This document shows positions 32,169 to 41,490 of a stretch of DNA of 64,000 bases, in pieces. A model generated the notes under the pieces. That model did no database searches, had not been told where the DNA came from, and saw nothing but the letters and a program-made list of their open reading frames with translations. Numbering within the stretch: the stretch's first letter is position 1; each line of letters opens with the position of its first letter. Origin of the DNA: JAFECT01 sp964432415 (GTDB lineage: Bacteria; Pseudomonadota; Alphaproteobacteria; Caulobacterales; Caulobacteraceae); the NCBI GenBank assembly GCA_964432415.1, contig CAYSNW010000006.1:1-64000 (forward strand). Reading direction: 5' to 3'. Made by a program: the position numbers and the translations under genes.

Positions 32169-34013
32169 TCAGCGCAGCCCGTGCTCGATGACGTTGCGGA
32201 AGGCGCTCAGGTCGCCGGGCGCGACGCGGGAGGGGTAGAGCTGGATCAGGTCGCCGCCGTCCGGCCCGCCGTAGTGACGCGCCCACCAGGTGGCCATGCC
32301 GAACTCGTTGCGGGCCAGGACGGTGACCGAGGCGTCGGGAAGGATGGCGCCGCCGCTGACCAGAAAGCCGCGAAGACCCCAGGCGGTCCCTTCCGCCGTC
32401 GGCTCCGAGACATGGTAGCCGGACTCGGCGTCCGGCGCGGGCAGGCGCACCCCGACGATGGCCGCGGCGCCCGGATTGTCCAGGGCGGTCACCTCGCCGG
32501 TCTTGGGATCGGTGATGAAGCCCATCGGATTGCCGCCCAGGAAGGCGACGCGGCCGCCGTGCTCCAGGTAGCGGCGGATCAGGGCCTGGTCGGTGCGCGG
32601 TTCGGCGATGGCGGCCGGGTAGCGGTCGTCGGCGAAGACCACCAGGCTGCGCTCCTTGCCGGCGATCTGGTTTTCCATGGCCGCGCGCAGGCCCTCGGCG
32701 TCCACCGGCGTGTAACCCGCCGCCTTGAAGTCGTTGAAGATGGCCGTGTCCACGTCGTTGAGGAACCAGACCAGGGCGTTGGGGGACTTGGCGCCCTCGA
32801 AATAGACCAGCCGCTTGACCGGGGGTCGGGTCGGGGCGTCGGCGCCCACGTCCAGGGCCCAGAGCACGCCGGCGTCGGAGGCCGCGAACACCGCGCCGTC
32901 GCCGACCACCGGGCTGGCGTAGGCCATGTCCTTCATCGAAAAGCGCCAGAGCTCGGCGCCGGTGGCCTTGTCGGCGGCGTAGAGCTTGCCGGAAAGGTCG
33001 TCGAACAGGACCACGTCGCCGGCCAGGACGACGGGGGCGAAGACGGCGCTTGAGACCTTGAAGCGCCAGGCCTCGGCGCCGGAATTGAGGTCGGCGGCCT
33101 GGACGATGTAGGCGCTGCCGCTGCCGATGTAGGCGCGGCCGGGCTCCACCGCGGCGGACAGGATCCAGGAGCCGCCGTCGTGGGTGGTCTTCCACTTCTG
33201 CGCGCCGGTCTTGAGGTCGACGCCGTAGATCTGGCCGTCGCGGCCGCCGATGACCACCACGCCGTCGCGGATGGCCGGGGAGGCCATGATCGAGGTGGTG
33301 TCGTTGTGCTTGAAGGCGAAGGTGCGCGAGGCGCCTTCGGTGGCGAAGGTCCAGCGGCGGGCGCCGGTCTTCAGGTCCAGGGCCTCCAGCTTGCCGGCCA
33401 TGGTGCCGACCACGACCAGGTCGCCGCTGACCGCGGGGGTCGAGCGCACCCGGGCGCCGAGGTCTGTGCTCCACAGAGGGCGGCCCGACTTGCGGTCGAT
33501 GGCGTAGAGCTTGCCGTCGCCGCTGCCGACGTAGAGGGCGCCGCCGACCGGGGTGGGCGAGGAGGTGTAGAAGTCCCAGTAGTTGTGATCGCCCAGGTCC
33601 GCGCCGAACGCGAAACGCCAGCGCACGCGTCCATCGGCGGCGGAGACCGCGTAGAGCTTGCCGTCGCGGGTGGTGAAATAGGCGACACCGTCGACCAGGC
33701 TGGGGGAGGAGGTCACCGCGCCGGAGGTGCGGATGCGCCAGCGCTCGGCGCCGGTCTTCGCATCGATCGCGAAGAAGGCGCGGTCGGAGTTGCCGAAGTA
33801 GAGCACGCCCCCCGACAGGACCGGCGTGCCGCGGATCGGGGCGCCGGAGGCGAAGCTGAAGCGCACGCCCTTCAGGCGCCGGGGCGGCGGTGCGTCATAG
33901 ACTCCGGTCAGGGCGGGGTCGCCGCGGAACATGGCCGGGGGCGCAGCGAAGGCCGCGGACCCCAGGGCGAGGGTCAGGATCAGGGCGAGGGTCGAGGCGA
34001 TGGCGCGGGCCAT
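32169..34013 (-). CDS. Secreted PQQ-type beta-propeller protein with C-terminal GATase1-like domain
   Basis: 614 residues from ATG 34013 (GGAG ribosome site, signal peptide ASTLALILTLALGSAAFA). Eight or so propeller blades of the PQQ/BamB type follow (e.g. VDGVAYFTTRDGKLYAVSAADGRVRWRF, VVIGGRDGQIYGVDLKTGAQKW). After about residue 380 comes a class I glutamine-amidotransferase-like fold (LIRRYLEHGGRVAFLGGNPMGF), without an obvious catalytic Cys. There are no PQQ-binding dehydrogenase motifs, so a scaffold or carbohydrate/polymer-binding role is likelier than dehydrogenase activity. It diverges from the winged-helix regulator at 34164. Confidence 0.85.
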   Translation of the reverse strand: MARAIASTLALILTLALGSAAFAAPPAMFRGDPALTGVYDAPPPRRLKGVRFSFASGAPIRGTPVLSGGVLYFGNSDRAFFAIDAKTGAERWRIRTSGAVTSSPSLVDGVAYFTTRDGKLYAVSAADGRVRWRFAFGADLGDHNYWDFYTSSPTPVGGALYVGSGDGKLYAIDRKSGRPLWSTDLGARVRSTPAVSGDLVVVGTMAGKLEALDLKTGARRWTFATEGASRTFAFKHNDTTSIMASPAIRDGVVVIGGRDGQIYGVDLKTGAQKWKTTHDGGSWILSAAVEPGRAYIGSGSAYIVQAADLNSGAEAWRFKVSSAVFAPVVLAGDVVLFDDLSGKLYAADKATGAELWRFSMKDMAYASPVVGDGAVFAASDAGVLWALDVGADAPTRPPVKRLVYFEGAKSPNALVWFLNDVDTAIFNDFKAAGYTPVDAEGLRAAMENQIAGKERSLVVFADDRYPAAIAEPRTDQALIRRYLEHGGRVAFLGGNPMGFITDPKTGEVTALDNPGAAAIVGVRLPAPDAESGYHVSEPTAEGTAWGLRGFLVSGGAILPDASVTVLARNEFGMATWWARHYGGPDGGDLIQLYPSRVAPGDLSAFRNVIEHGLR

Positions 34014-34163
34014 GGGCGGTCTCCGAAAGGCGAAGCTGGAGCCTGGGGCGCCGTTCGCGCACGGGCGACTAAGGAAGAGTTCAAGAATTTCTGGGCGCCC
34101 CTCGCGGGCCGCCGCGGCTTTGCCTAGTGTCCCCCCGACGGAGCGGGTGAGCGGAGTGCGGCG

Positions 34164-34946
34164 GTGACCAAGGCCTATGCGATCGGCGACTGGAGTTTCG
34201 ACCCCAGCAGCCACGAACTGCGCCGGGGCGATGAGGTCGTGCGGCTGGAGCACCGCGCGGCGCGGGCGCTGGAGCTGCTGTGCGAACGGCGAGGGCAGGT
34301 CGTGCCCCAGGCCGAGCTCGCCGCCCTGCTGTGGGGCCAGCGCCAGGTCAGCGGCAACAGCCTGGCGGTGGTGATCGGCGACCTGCGCCGGGCGCGGGGC
34401 GACGACGCCCGCCGATCGCGCTACGTGGAGACCGTGGCCAAGGCCGGCTACCGCCTGAGCGCGCCCGAAAGCCGGGCGGAGAGCGGCGTGCGGCGCGAAA
34501 CCAGCCTGGCGGTGGCCAGCGCCGTGGCGGCCCTGGCGCTCGCCGCCGGCGCGGCGGCGGTGGGTTCGGCCCGGGTCCAGCCCGTGACCTGGGTGGTGCT
34601 GTCGGCGGCCACGCCCAACGAGACGGGGATCGCCGCCTACGATGCGACCGCCCGGGCCTCCGGGGCCCTGCTGGAAAGCAAGCTCAGCGACCGGCCGCAC
34701 CTGAAGGTCTGGCGCGCCGGCGAGGGACCGCCGCCCCTGGCGCGGCCGGGGGTGCGGGTGGTTCGGCTGAGCGCGAAGCTGGTGATCTGGACCGGCCAGC
34801 CCGACATTGCGCTCAGCGCCCAGGCGGCGGATTCGCCGGCGGTGATCTGGTCCGGCCACGCCTTCGGACCCGAACCCACGCTGCCGCGCAAGCTCGACGA
34901 GCAACTGGCGCGGTTCGAGGCCGCGCTGGCGAAGGGCGCTACCTGA
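34164..34946 (+). CDS. CadC-like winged-helix membrane regulator
   Basis: 260 residues. The N-terminal OmpR/CadC-type winged helix runs from about 5 to 95 (DWSFDPSSHELRRGDEVVRLEHRAARALELLCERRGQVVPQAELAALLWG ... YVETVAKAGYRLS). A single membrane helix follows (LAVASAVAALALAAGAAAVG, about 115-135), then a periplasmic domain of about 120 residues of unknown type. It belongs to the one-component membrane regulators that bind DNA while sensing the periplasm. It diverges from the PQQ-propeller gene, which is its likely target (inference). Stop overlaps the convergent ArsR-like gene. Confidence 0.85.
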   Translation: MTKAYAIGDWSFDPSSHELRRGDEVVRLEHRAARALELLCERRGQVVPQAELAALLWGQRQVSGNSLAVVIGDLRRARGDDARRSRYVETVAKAGYRLSAPESRAESGVRRETSLAVASAVAALALAAGAAAVGSARVQPVTWVVLSAATPNETGIAAYDATARASGALLESKLSDRPHLKVWRAGEGPPPLARPGVRVVRLSAKLVIWTGQPDIALSAQAADSPAVIWSGHAFGPEPTLPRKLDEQLARFEAALAKGAT

Positions 34947-35538
34947 CCTTGGCCGCCTTTGGCTTCTTGGCCTGGCCGGGCCTGGCCAGGGGCGAGAGCA
35001 GCCAGGCCACGCTGATCAGTTCGTCGCCGGGCTCGGGATCGGGGGTCCAGATCATCTCGCCCAGCTCATCGAACAGGGCGTTGATCCGCTTCAGCCGCTC
35101 GGGCGAGGGCCGCATGACGACGCGGAAGATCCAGTGGTTGCGGTCGTCGCCCTCGAGGCGCCAGTCGCCGCGGTCGAAGGCCGAGGCATAGTCCTTGGCC
35201 GCCTGGGAGGCCACGGCGGCCCCGACCTGGGCCATGGGCTCGCGGTTCTCTTCCCGCAGCGGCGCGCGCGACATGCGCATCAGCGAGCCCACGGTCTCAT
35301 AGACCTGGGCGGGCCTGCCGCGGGCGGAGCGGACCTGCAGGCTGCGGATCAGGCCCAGGTCCTCCATCAGGCGCAGGTGGTGATAGATGGCGGTCGGCTT
35401 GCGCCCGAGGGCGGCGGCCAGGTCGCGCACCGACATCGGCCCCATGGCCACCAGGCGATCGACGATGTCGAGCCGCACGGCGCTGGCCAGGGCCTCGATC
35501 TGGTCGCGCCGGTTGATCCAGTAGACGGGCTTGGACAT
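34939..35538 (-). CDS. ArsR-type winged-helix transcriptional regulator
   Basis: 199 residues. The HTH is clear: MGPMSVRDLAAALGRKPTAIYHHLRLMEDLGLIRSL, followed by a wing SARGRPAQVYET. The C-terminal domain (about 90-199) is a helix/strand module ending in a Lys-rich tail (QAKKPKAAKVR). It resembles ArsR-fold regulators with an added ligand-binding domain. ATG 35538 was chosen; a GTG start at 35565 is possible. It shares eight bases with the convergent winged-helix gene. Confidence 0.85.
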   Translation of the reverse strand: MSKPVYWINRRDQIEALASAVRLDIVDRLVAMGPMSVRDLAAALGRKPTAIYHHLRLMEDLGLIRSLQVRSARGRPAQVYETVGSLMRMSRAPLREENREPMAQVGAAVASQAAKDYASAFDRGDWRLEGDDRNHWIFRVVMRPSPERLKRINALFDELGEMIWTPDPEPGDELISVAWLLSPLARPGQAKKPKAAKVR

Positions 35539-35929
35539 GCGGGTCCGATTGTTGCGGAGAGTCACGATTCTTCAAAAAGAGACCACGTCGGTTGAACAAA
35601 GGGAAGAGTCTGGGGCGGCGGCGATCCAGGAAGAAAGGTTTTCCACAGACCACACAGACCACACAGACGAGGAAGCAAGTGATCGGGCCCGTGAGGGGGC
35701 CTTCCTGCCGGCCATCGGCCGGCGAAAATGATCCCTCGCGCCTGGAGGAGGCATCCCGTCTGTGTGGTCTGTGTGGTCTGTGGAAAATCCTTCCCTGCAT
35801 CTCGCGCCGAACGTCGGCGCGCCCACTCGAAACAAAGCGAAACACGACTTTGCTTGAGGCTCGCGGGGCCCGGCGGCTAGTGGGAATGTCAGGGGTCGAG
35901 ATCCGCGTCAGACGGATCGACGAAATACG
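35539..35929. other. 391-base intergenic region with 31-bp inverted repeat
   Basis: Between the ArsR-like gene (minus) and lpxC (plus). Apart from the CCACAC inverted-repeat element at 35639-35787, no gene is seen. The 3' part (35790-35929) should hold the lpxC promoter. Confidence 0.6.
35639..35787. repeat. CCACAC-triplet inverted repeat, copy 1
   Basis: Arms of 31 bases (35639-35669 and 35757-35787) are perfect reverse complements. Each arm is three tandem units, CCAC-AGA-CCACAC-AGA-CCACAC-AGA, preceded by TTTT. The 87-base centre includes a GGGCCCGTGAGGGGGCC segment and CCGGCCATCGGCCGG (a hairpin). A second element with the triplet GAA in place of AGA is at 55255-55355. No coding frame explains it. 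Confidence 0.95.
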
Positions 35930-36844
35930 GTGTCTTCCAAAGTGTCCAACGCGTCGTCGGAAATCCACGAACACACGCTCGCCGGCCCGGCGATCTGCGC
36001 CGGCGTGGGCGTGCACACCGGTGAGCGCGTGCGCATGTCGATCCGCCCGGCGGCGCCTGGGACGGGCATCGTGTTCGTGCGCACCGACATCAAGGACCGC
36101 GACAACCGCATCGCGGCGGTGGGCGAGGCGGTGACCGCCACCCAGCTGGGCACCATCATCTGCAACAAGGCGGGCGTCGAGGTCTCGACCATCGAGCACC
36201 TGATGGCGGCCTTCGCGGCGCTCGGCGTGGACAACGCCACCGTCGAGCTGGACGGCCCCGAGGTCCCGATCATGGACGGCTCGGCCCTGCCGTTCATCCA
36301 GCTGCTGGACCGCGCCGGCTTCCGCCGCCAGCACACGCCCCAGCAGTTCATCGAAATCCTCAAGCCCGTGCGGGTGGAAGAGGGCGACAAGTCCGCGGCC
36401 CTGCTGCCCTGCGACCGCTTCGAGATGTTCTTCGAGATCGAGTTCGCCACCCCCCTGATCGGGCGCCAGAGCGTGGACCTGGTGATCACCGAGGAGAGCT
36501 TCCGCAAGGAGCTGGCCGCGGCGCGCACCTTCGGCTTCGTCGAAGAGGTCGAACACCTGCGTTCCATCGGCAAGGCCCGTGGCGGCTCGCTGGAAAACGC
36601 CGTGGTCATCGACGGCGACCGCATCCTGAACCCCGAGGGCCTGCGCTTCGCCGACGAGTTCGTGCGCCACAAGGCGCTGGACGCGGTGGGCGACCTCTAT
36701 GTCCTGGGCGCCCCGCTGCTGGGCCGTTTCGAGGGCCGCAAGGCCGGCCACAGCATGAACAACAAGGTCGTGCGCGCGCTTCTGGCTCAGCCGGACGCGT
36801 GGCGGGTGGTCACCCTGACCCCCGAAATGGCGGAAGCCGTCTAG
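35930..36844 (+). CDS. lpxC: UDP-3-O-acyl-N-acetylglucosamine deacetylase LpxC
   Basis: 304 residues, full family length. LpxC removes the acetyl group in the committed step of lipid A synthesis, with one zinc. Visible: VSTIEHLMAAFAALGVDN (first zinc His), VPIMDGSALPFIQ, the catalytic HKALDAVGDL (His/Asp zinc pair) and GRKAGHSMNNK (general acid/base His). GTG 35930 is the only start that fits the family length. It is the first gene of the lpxC-bamD-recN run; a gap of 153 bases precedes bamD. Confidence 0.97.
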   Translation: MSSKVSNASSEIHEHTLAGPAICAGVGVHTGERVRMSIRPAAPGTGIVFVRTDIKDRDNRIAAVGEAVTATQLGTIICNKAGVEVSTIEHLMAAFAALGVDNATVELDGPEVPIMDGSALPFIQLLDRAGFRRQHTPQQFIEILKPVRVEEGDKSAALLPCDRFEMFFEIEFATPLIGRQSVDLVITEESFRKELAAARTFGFVEEVEHLRSIGKARGGSLENAVVIDGDRILNPEGLRFADEFVRHKALDAVGDLYVLGAPLLGRFEGRKAGHSMNNKVVRALLAQPDAWRVVTLTPEMAEAV

Positions 36845-36997
36845 GTCTGTCTGAATTCAGCCTTGATCTATCCCGACTATCGGCGTCGGATCACCGCCGG
36901 GGAGGGCGTTTGTCGCGGCCGCTTGCGGTTGGCGCACGCTCACCCCTCGTGTAGAAGCGGCGTTCGGGTTCGGGACGTGTCTCAAGAGGTCTGATCG

Positions 36998-37888
36998 GTG
37001 CTTCGTAAACTCTCTGGCCGCGGGCCTGTCATCGCGGCCATCGCCATCGCCGTCGCCGTCTCCGGATGCGCGCGGCAAAAGCCCAAGCCCCAGATCGCTT
37101 ACGAGGAGCGTCCGGACGACCTTCTGTACCTGGAAGGCGCCCAGAAGCTGGACAAGCACGAGTGGACCTCGGCCATCGACTACTTCGACGAGGTCGAGCG
37201 CCAGCACCCCTATTCCCAGTGGTCGCGCCGCGCGATCCTGATGGAGGCCTACGCCTATTACGAGGCGAACCAGTACGAGGACGCTGTCGCCGCGGCGGAC
37301 CGGTTCATCACCCTCTATCCGGGCAGCCCGCAGGCGGCCTACGCCTTTTACCTGAAGTCGATCTGCTACTTCGAACAGATCATGGACGTGCAGCGCGACC
37401 AGGGCGCCACCCAGAACGCGCTCGCCTCGCTGCGCGACATCGTCCAGCGCTATCCGAACACGGACTATGCCCTCGACGCCAAGGTCAAGATCGACATGGT
37501 CAACGACCAGCTGGCCGGCAAGGAGATGTCGATCGGACGCTGGTACCTGCGCGAGAACCAGCCGCTGGCCGCCATCGGCCGCTTCAAGACCGTGGTCGAC
37601 AACAAGGAATTCCAGCGCACCTCGCACACGCCGGAAGCCCTGTACCGCCTGACGGAAGCCTATCTGACCATGGGCCTGACCGACGAGGCCAAGCGCAACG
37701 CCGCGGTGCTGGGCTACAACTACCCGGGCGACCGCTGGTACCGCGACGCCTACAAGCTGCTGGCCGCCAATGGGCTGAAGCCCGCCGTGACGCCGGACGA
37801 GCACGGCGCCAAGGGGCCGGACTCCAAGGACTTCGCGCCGCAGAAGAAGAAAAGCCTTCTGCAGAAGCTCATCCCGTTCAAGAGCTAG
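36998..37888 (+). CDS. bamD: Outer-membrane assembly lipoprotein BamD
   Basis: 296 residues. The signal ends in the lipobox VSGC (Cys23), followed by TPR-like helices: LLYLEGAQKLDKHEWTSAIDYFDEVERQHPYSQWSRRAILMEAYAYYEANQYEDAVAAADRFITLYPGSPQAAYA. BamD/ComL works with BamA to insert beta-barrels into the outer membrane. GTG 36998 is preceded by GAGG at 8 bases. recN follows after 25 bases, so bamD-recN is probably one transcript. The C-terminus is Lys-rich (KKKSLLQKLIPFKS). Confidence 0.96.
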   Translation: MLRKLSGRGPVIAAIAIAVAVSGCARQKPKPQIAYEERPDDLLYLEGAQKLDKHEWTSAIDYFDEVERQHPYSQWSRRAILMEAYAYYEANQYEDAVAAADRFITLYPGSPQAAYAFYLKSICYFEQIMDVQRDQGATQNALASLRDIVQRYPNTDYALDAKVKIDMVNDQLAGKEMSIGRWYLRENQPLAAIGRFKTVVDNKEFQRTSHTPEALYRLTEAYLTMGLTDEAKRNAAVLGYNYPGDRWYRDAYKLLAANGLKPAVTPDEHGAKGPDSKDFAPQKKKSLLQKLIPFKS

Positions 37889-37913
37889 CCCGCGAATCCG
37901 CTAAGGTAGGGCG

Positions 37914-39611
37914 ATGCTGATCGGGCTCGCCATCCGCGATGTGGTGCTGGTCGACGCGCTCGATCTCGCGATCGGGCCGGGCCTCACCGTGCTGACCGGC
38001 GAGACCGGCGCCGGCAAGTCCATCATCCTCGACGCCCTGGGCCTGGCCACCGGCGCCCGCGCCGACGCGGGCCTGGTGCGTTCCGGCGCCGAGCGTGCGG
38101 TCGCCACCGCGGTGTTCGCCCCGCCCATGAGCCACGGGGCCTGGGACTATCTCTCCGAAAAGGGCCTCGACTTCGATCGGGGCGAGGACCTGGTGCTGCG
38201 CCGCCAGCTGGGCGCCGATGGCCGCAGCCGCGCCTTCGTCAACGACCAGGCGGTCAGCGTGGGCGTGCTCAAGGACCTGGGCGAGCAGCTGCTGGAGGTC
38301 CACGGCCAGCACGAGACCGTCGGGCTGCTGGACAGCCGCACCCATAGGGGCCAGCTCGACGCCTACGGTCGGCTGGAGGCGGCGGTCGAAGGCGTCCGCG
38401 GCGCCTGGAAGGCCTGGCGTGCGGCGCAGGCCGAGGCGGCGTCCTTGCGCGAACGCGCCGCGCGGGCCCAGGCGGAGGCCGAGGAGCTGTCGCTGCGCCT
38501 GGCCGAGCTCGACCGGCTCGACCCGCGTCCCGGCGAGGAGACGGCGCTGGCGGAGGAGCGGGCGCTGCTGGGCGCGGCGGAGAAGGCGCTGGCCGACATC
38601 GCCTCCGCGCGCGACGCGCTCGGCGGCGACACCCTGTCCAGCCGACTGGCCCAGGCCTTCCGGGCGCTGGAGCGGGCGCGCGAACGCGCGACCCAGGCGG
38701 GGGCCGGCGAGGACAACCGCATCGTCAAGCTGATCATCGCGGCGGCCGAGAGCGTCGACCGCACCCTGGTCGAGGGGCTGGAGGCGATCGCCGCGGTGGA
38801 CGCGGCCGCCGACGCCTTCGAGTTCGAGCCGGGCCGGCTGGACAAGGCGGAGGAGCGGCTGTTCGAGCTCAGGGCCATGGCCCGCAAGCTCGGGGTCACG
38901 GTCGACGACCTGGCCCGCGAGCGGCTGCGCATCGCCGAGGCGCTGCGGCTGATCGAGGACACGGAAGGCGCCCTGAAGGCGGCCGACCAGGCCGCGGCCC
39001 AGGCCGAGGCGGACTATCGCGGCGCGGCCGCGGCCCTGTCGCTGGGGCGGCGCGAGGCGGGGGAGCGCCTGACCCGGGCGGTCAATGCGGAGCTCGGCCC
39101 GCTCAAGCTCGACAAGGCCCGCTTCCGGGTGGCGGTCGAGCCCCTGGCGGCCGAGCGGGCGGGGCCCGAAGGCGCCGACCGGGTGGAGTTCGAGGTCTCG
39201 ACCAATCCCGGCGCGCCCTGGGGCGGACTGGGCGACATCGCCTCGGGCGGCGAGCTGGCGCGGTTCGCGCTGGCGCTCAAGGCGTCCCTGGCCGGGGTGG
39301 GGGCAGGCCCGGTGATGATCTTCGACGAGGTGGACCAGGGCGTGGGCGGCGCCGTGGCCGACGCCGTGGGCCTCCGGCTCAAGGGGCTGGCGGTGTCCGG
39401 CCAGGTGCTGGTGGTGACCCACTCGCCCCAGGTGGCCGCGCGCGGCGACGCCCACTGGAAGGTCAGCAAGCGCGATACGGAGGGCGGCGTGCGCACCCTG
39501 GTCGCGACGCTCGGCCCCGGCGAACGGGAAGAGGAACTGGCCCGCATGCTCGCCGGGGCGGAGGTCACCGACGCGGCCCGCGCGGCGGCGCGGGCGCTGA
39601 TGGAGGCGTGA
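37914..39611 (+). CDS. recN: DNA repair ATPase RecN
   Basis: 565 residues, SMC-like layout. Walker A GETGAGKSIIL is at 28-38; the ABC signature IASGGELARFALALK lies near 440; Walker B VMIFDEVDQGVGG near 465; and a long coiled-coil separates them (about 150-370). RecN handles double-strand break repair. It starts 25 bases after bamD, the usual alphaproteobacterial order. A GANTC-type palindrome follows 28 bases after the stop. Confidence 0.96.
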   Translation: MLIGLAIRDVVLVDALDLAIGPGLTVLTGETGAGKSIILDALGLATGARADAGLVRSGAERAVATAVFAPPMSHGAWDYLSEKGLDFDRGEDLVLRRQLGADGRSRAFVNDQAVSVGVLKDLGEQLLEVHGQHETVGLLDSRTHRGQLDAYGRLEAAVEGVRGAWKAWRAAQAEAASLRERAARAQAEAEELSLRLAELDRLDPRPGEETALAEERALLGAAEKALADIASARDALGGDTLSSRLAQAFRALERARERATQAGAGEDNRIVKLIIAAAESVDRTLVEGLEAIAAVDAAADAFEFEPGRLDKAEERLFELRAMARKLGVTVDDLARERLRIAEALRLIEDTEGALKAADQAAAQAEADYRGAAAALSLGRREAGERLTRAVNAELGPLKLDKARFRVAVEPLAAERAGPEGADRVEFEVSTNPGAPWGGLGDIASGGELARFALALKASLAGVGAGPVMIFDEVDQGVGGAVADAVGLRLKGLAVSGQVLVVTHSPQVAARGDAHWKVSKRDTEGGVRTLVATLGPGEREEELARMLAGAEVTDAARAAARALMEA

Positions 39612-39638
39612 AGGGCCTTTTCGCGCCCAGCTTTGAGC

Positions 39639-39777
39639 AAGAATCGCGGTTGGGTCCTCGGGTCTACGGTCGCTTCGCGTCCTTCGCTCCGGGGATGACG
39701 TATATAATAAAAACAATACCTTAGAACTTGACGTCATCCTCGGGGCCCGCGAAGCGGGAACCCGAGGACCCAACAGC
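39639..39777. repeat. GANTC-capped palindromic repeat, copy 3
   Basis: Starts AAGAATCGCGGTTGGGTCCTCGGGT and ends ACCCGAGGACCCAACAGC. The centre (39700-39732) is A+T-rich (TATATAATAAAAACAATACC). It has GAATC at its left end. It fills the gap between convergent recN and the DUF4349 gene. Confidence 0.85.
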
Positions 39778-39813
39778 TCCCGAACTCAAAGCGGCGAACC
39801 TACGCCCAGCACA

Positions 39814-40755
39814 TCACTCCGGCCGGGGCGCCTTGCGCTTCCGGTTCCAGCGGTGGACGGCCAAGGCCGCCGCAAAGGCCAGCCCGAACGGCAGCAGGTA
39901 GGACAGGGCCGCCACGAAGAAGGCCAGGCCGTCCATGACGTGGCCGGTGAAGCCGTGGACCGCTCGGTCCAGCCGCCCGAAGGCGCTGCCGGGCGCCAGG
40001 GTGGCGGTGGAGCGGTACTCGACCACCAGCTTGGCGGTCACCACCCGGGTCTTCATCACCTCGAGCTCGGACTGGGCGGCGTCGATCTCGCCCTGGACGT
40101 TGGCGACCTGCTGCTCCAGCTCGACCAGGTCGTCCAGCTTGCCCTTGTGGGTGGCCAGCAGGTTCTGCATGCGATCGCGCAGGGTCTTCTTGGCCCGGAG
40201 CGCCGCCTCGGTGTCGACGATCGAGCGGCTGAGGTCCTCGGTCCCGACGGCGGAGGAGGACAGCGTGCCGTGGGCGGCCTTGACGTCCTCCTCGATGCGG
40301 GCGCGGAAGCCCTTGATCCACTCGGGCGCGGCGCGGATCTCCAGCCGGCCGGCGACGTCGTCCTTGCCCTCCTGTCTGGTGTCGGCGCCGACCACCTGGC
40401 AGACGGTCGCCCCGGCGGCGGCGCAGGCGTCCTCGTGCATGCGCACCAGCATGGGCACGGCCGCGGGCGGCGCCTGGACGGCGTAGTTGTAGTCGTAGGC
40501 GAGCTGGGGCGCGGTCAGCTTGAGCGGACCGGGCTTGACGGCGGGCGCGTTCGGCCGGGCGGCCGAGGCTGCGACCGGAGGCGCGGCGGCGACATCGGAC
40601 TCCGGCGCCGAAGGCGCGGCGACCTTGGCCGCGCTTTCGGATGGGGATTCGGCCACGGGTTTGGCCGGCACGGGGGCCGGACCGGGGCCGGGCTTCCTGT
40701 CGCAGGCGGCGATGGAAAGGGCGAAGGCGAGCGCGAGCACGAGTGAGTGCTTCAT
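39814..40755 (-). CDS. DUF4349 lipoprotein with C-terminal membrane helix
   Basis: 313 residues. A lipoprotein signal (LVLALAFALSIAAC, Cys18) is followed by a Pro/Ala-rich linker (20-75), a DUF4349 domain with a long coiled coil (RSIVDTEAALRAKKTLRDRMQNLLATHKGKLDDLVELEQQVANVQGEIDAAQSELEVMKTR) and one C-terminal membrane helix (FFVAALSYLLPFGLAFAAALAVHRW). The family is widespread and its function unknown. It diverges from the cytochrome P460 gene. Confidence 0.85.
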   Translation of the reverse strand: MKHSLVLALAFALSIAACDRKPGPGPAPVPAKPVAESPSESAAKVAAPSAPESDVAAAPPVAASAARPNAPAVKPGPLKLTAPQLAYDYNYAVQAPPAAVPMLVRMHEDACAAAGATVCQVVGADTRQEGKDDVAGRLEIRAAPEWIKGFRARIEEDVKAAHGTLSSSAVGTEDLSRSIVDTEAALRAKKTLRDRMQNLLATHKGKLDDLVELEQQVANVQGEIDAAQSELEVMKTRVVTAKLVVEYRSTATLAPGSAFGRLDRAVHGFTGHVMDGLAFFVAALSYLLPFGLAFAAALAVHRWNRKRKAPRPE

Positions 40756-41007
40756 GGGTTTGGCTCCTGCCCCCAGCGCCGAGTCGGACGGTAACAGGCC
40801 CGTGAGAATTGCCTAGAAAAAGATCACAAGTTCGTGATTACAAATCGGTCATGCCTTGGTCGACATGGGCTTGAGGATCGGCGGATTTCGTCGCCGCCTG
40901 TTACCGTGCGACCCTTTCCGTCGCCTTTTCAGGGGCTTCCGCCGCAGCGGCCTTGCTCGTGAAGGGCTGCGAGCAAGGGATGGCCAGATCGTATACGGAG
41001 GCGGCGG

Positions 41008-41472
41008 ATGAGATATCTGTTCGTGACCACGGCCGCCGCCTCGGCGCTGGCTGTCGCGGCCCTGGCGGCGGGACCGGGAGAGGTCGCCTATCCCGAGGGT
41101 TTCCGCGCCTGGACCCATGTGGGCAGCGCGGTGATGGGCCCGGAGGCTCAGGGGTCGCCGGCCTTCGAGGGCCTGCACCACATCTACGCCAACCCCGCGG
41201 CGATGCAGGGCTACCGGACCGGCAGCTTTCCGGCCGGATCGGTGCTGGTCTTCGATCTGCACACGGTGAAGGTCGCCGCCGGGGTGACCGCGCCGGTCGC
41301 GCGCAAGCAGCTCGACGTCATGGTCAAGGACGCATCCGGCTGGCGCTTCGCCGAATTCACGGGCGAGAGCAGGGTGGCGCGAGCGGAGACGCCGGACTGG
41401 TCGGTCAAGACCTGCGCCGCCTGCCACGCCAAGGCGCCGACCGACTTCGTGTTCAGCCGCTGGCGGGAGTGA
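41008..41472 (+). CDS. Cytochrome P460-family protein
   Basis: 154 residues with an N-terminal signal peptide (ASALAVAALAAG). It has the YPEGFRAWTHVGSAV start of the P460 domain and a single c-type haem site CAACH near residue 138 (KTCAACHAKAPTDFVFSRW). P460 proteins bind a Lys-crosslinked haem and in some bacteria oxidise hydroxylamine; others are periplasmic haem proteins of unknown role. ACGGAGG lies before the ATG. A pair of GANTC-type half repeats follows. Confidence 0.85.
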   Translation: MRYLFVTTAAASALAVAALAAGPGEVAYPEGFRAWTHVGSAVMGPEAQGSPAFEGLHHIYANPAAMQGYRTGSFPAGSVLVFDLHTVKVAAGVTAPVARKQLDVMVKDASGWRFAEFTGESRVARAETPDWSVKTCAACHAKAPTDFVFSRWRE

Positions 41473-41490
41473 TCATCCTCCAACTATGTC

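Noticed and set aside
40812..40840. Weak palindrome GATCACAAGTTCGTGAT before the cytochrome P460 gene
   Set aside because: Only five to six base pairs match and there is no second copy, so chance cannot be ruled out.
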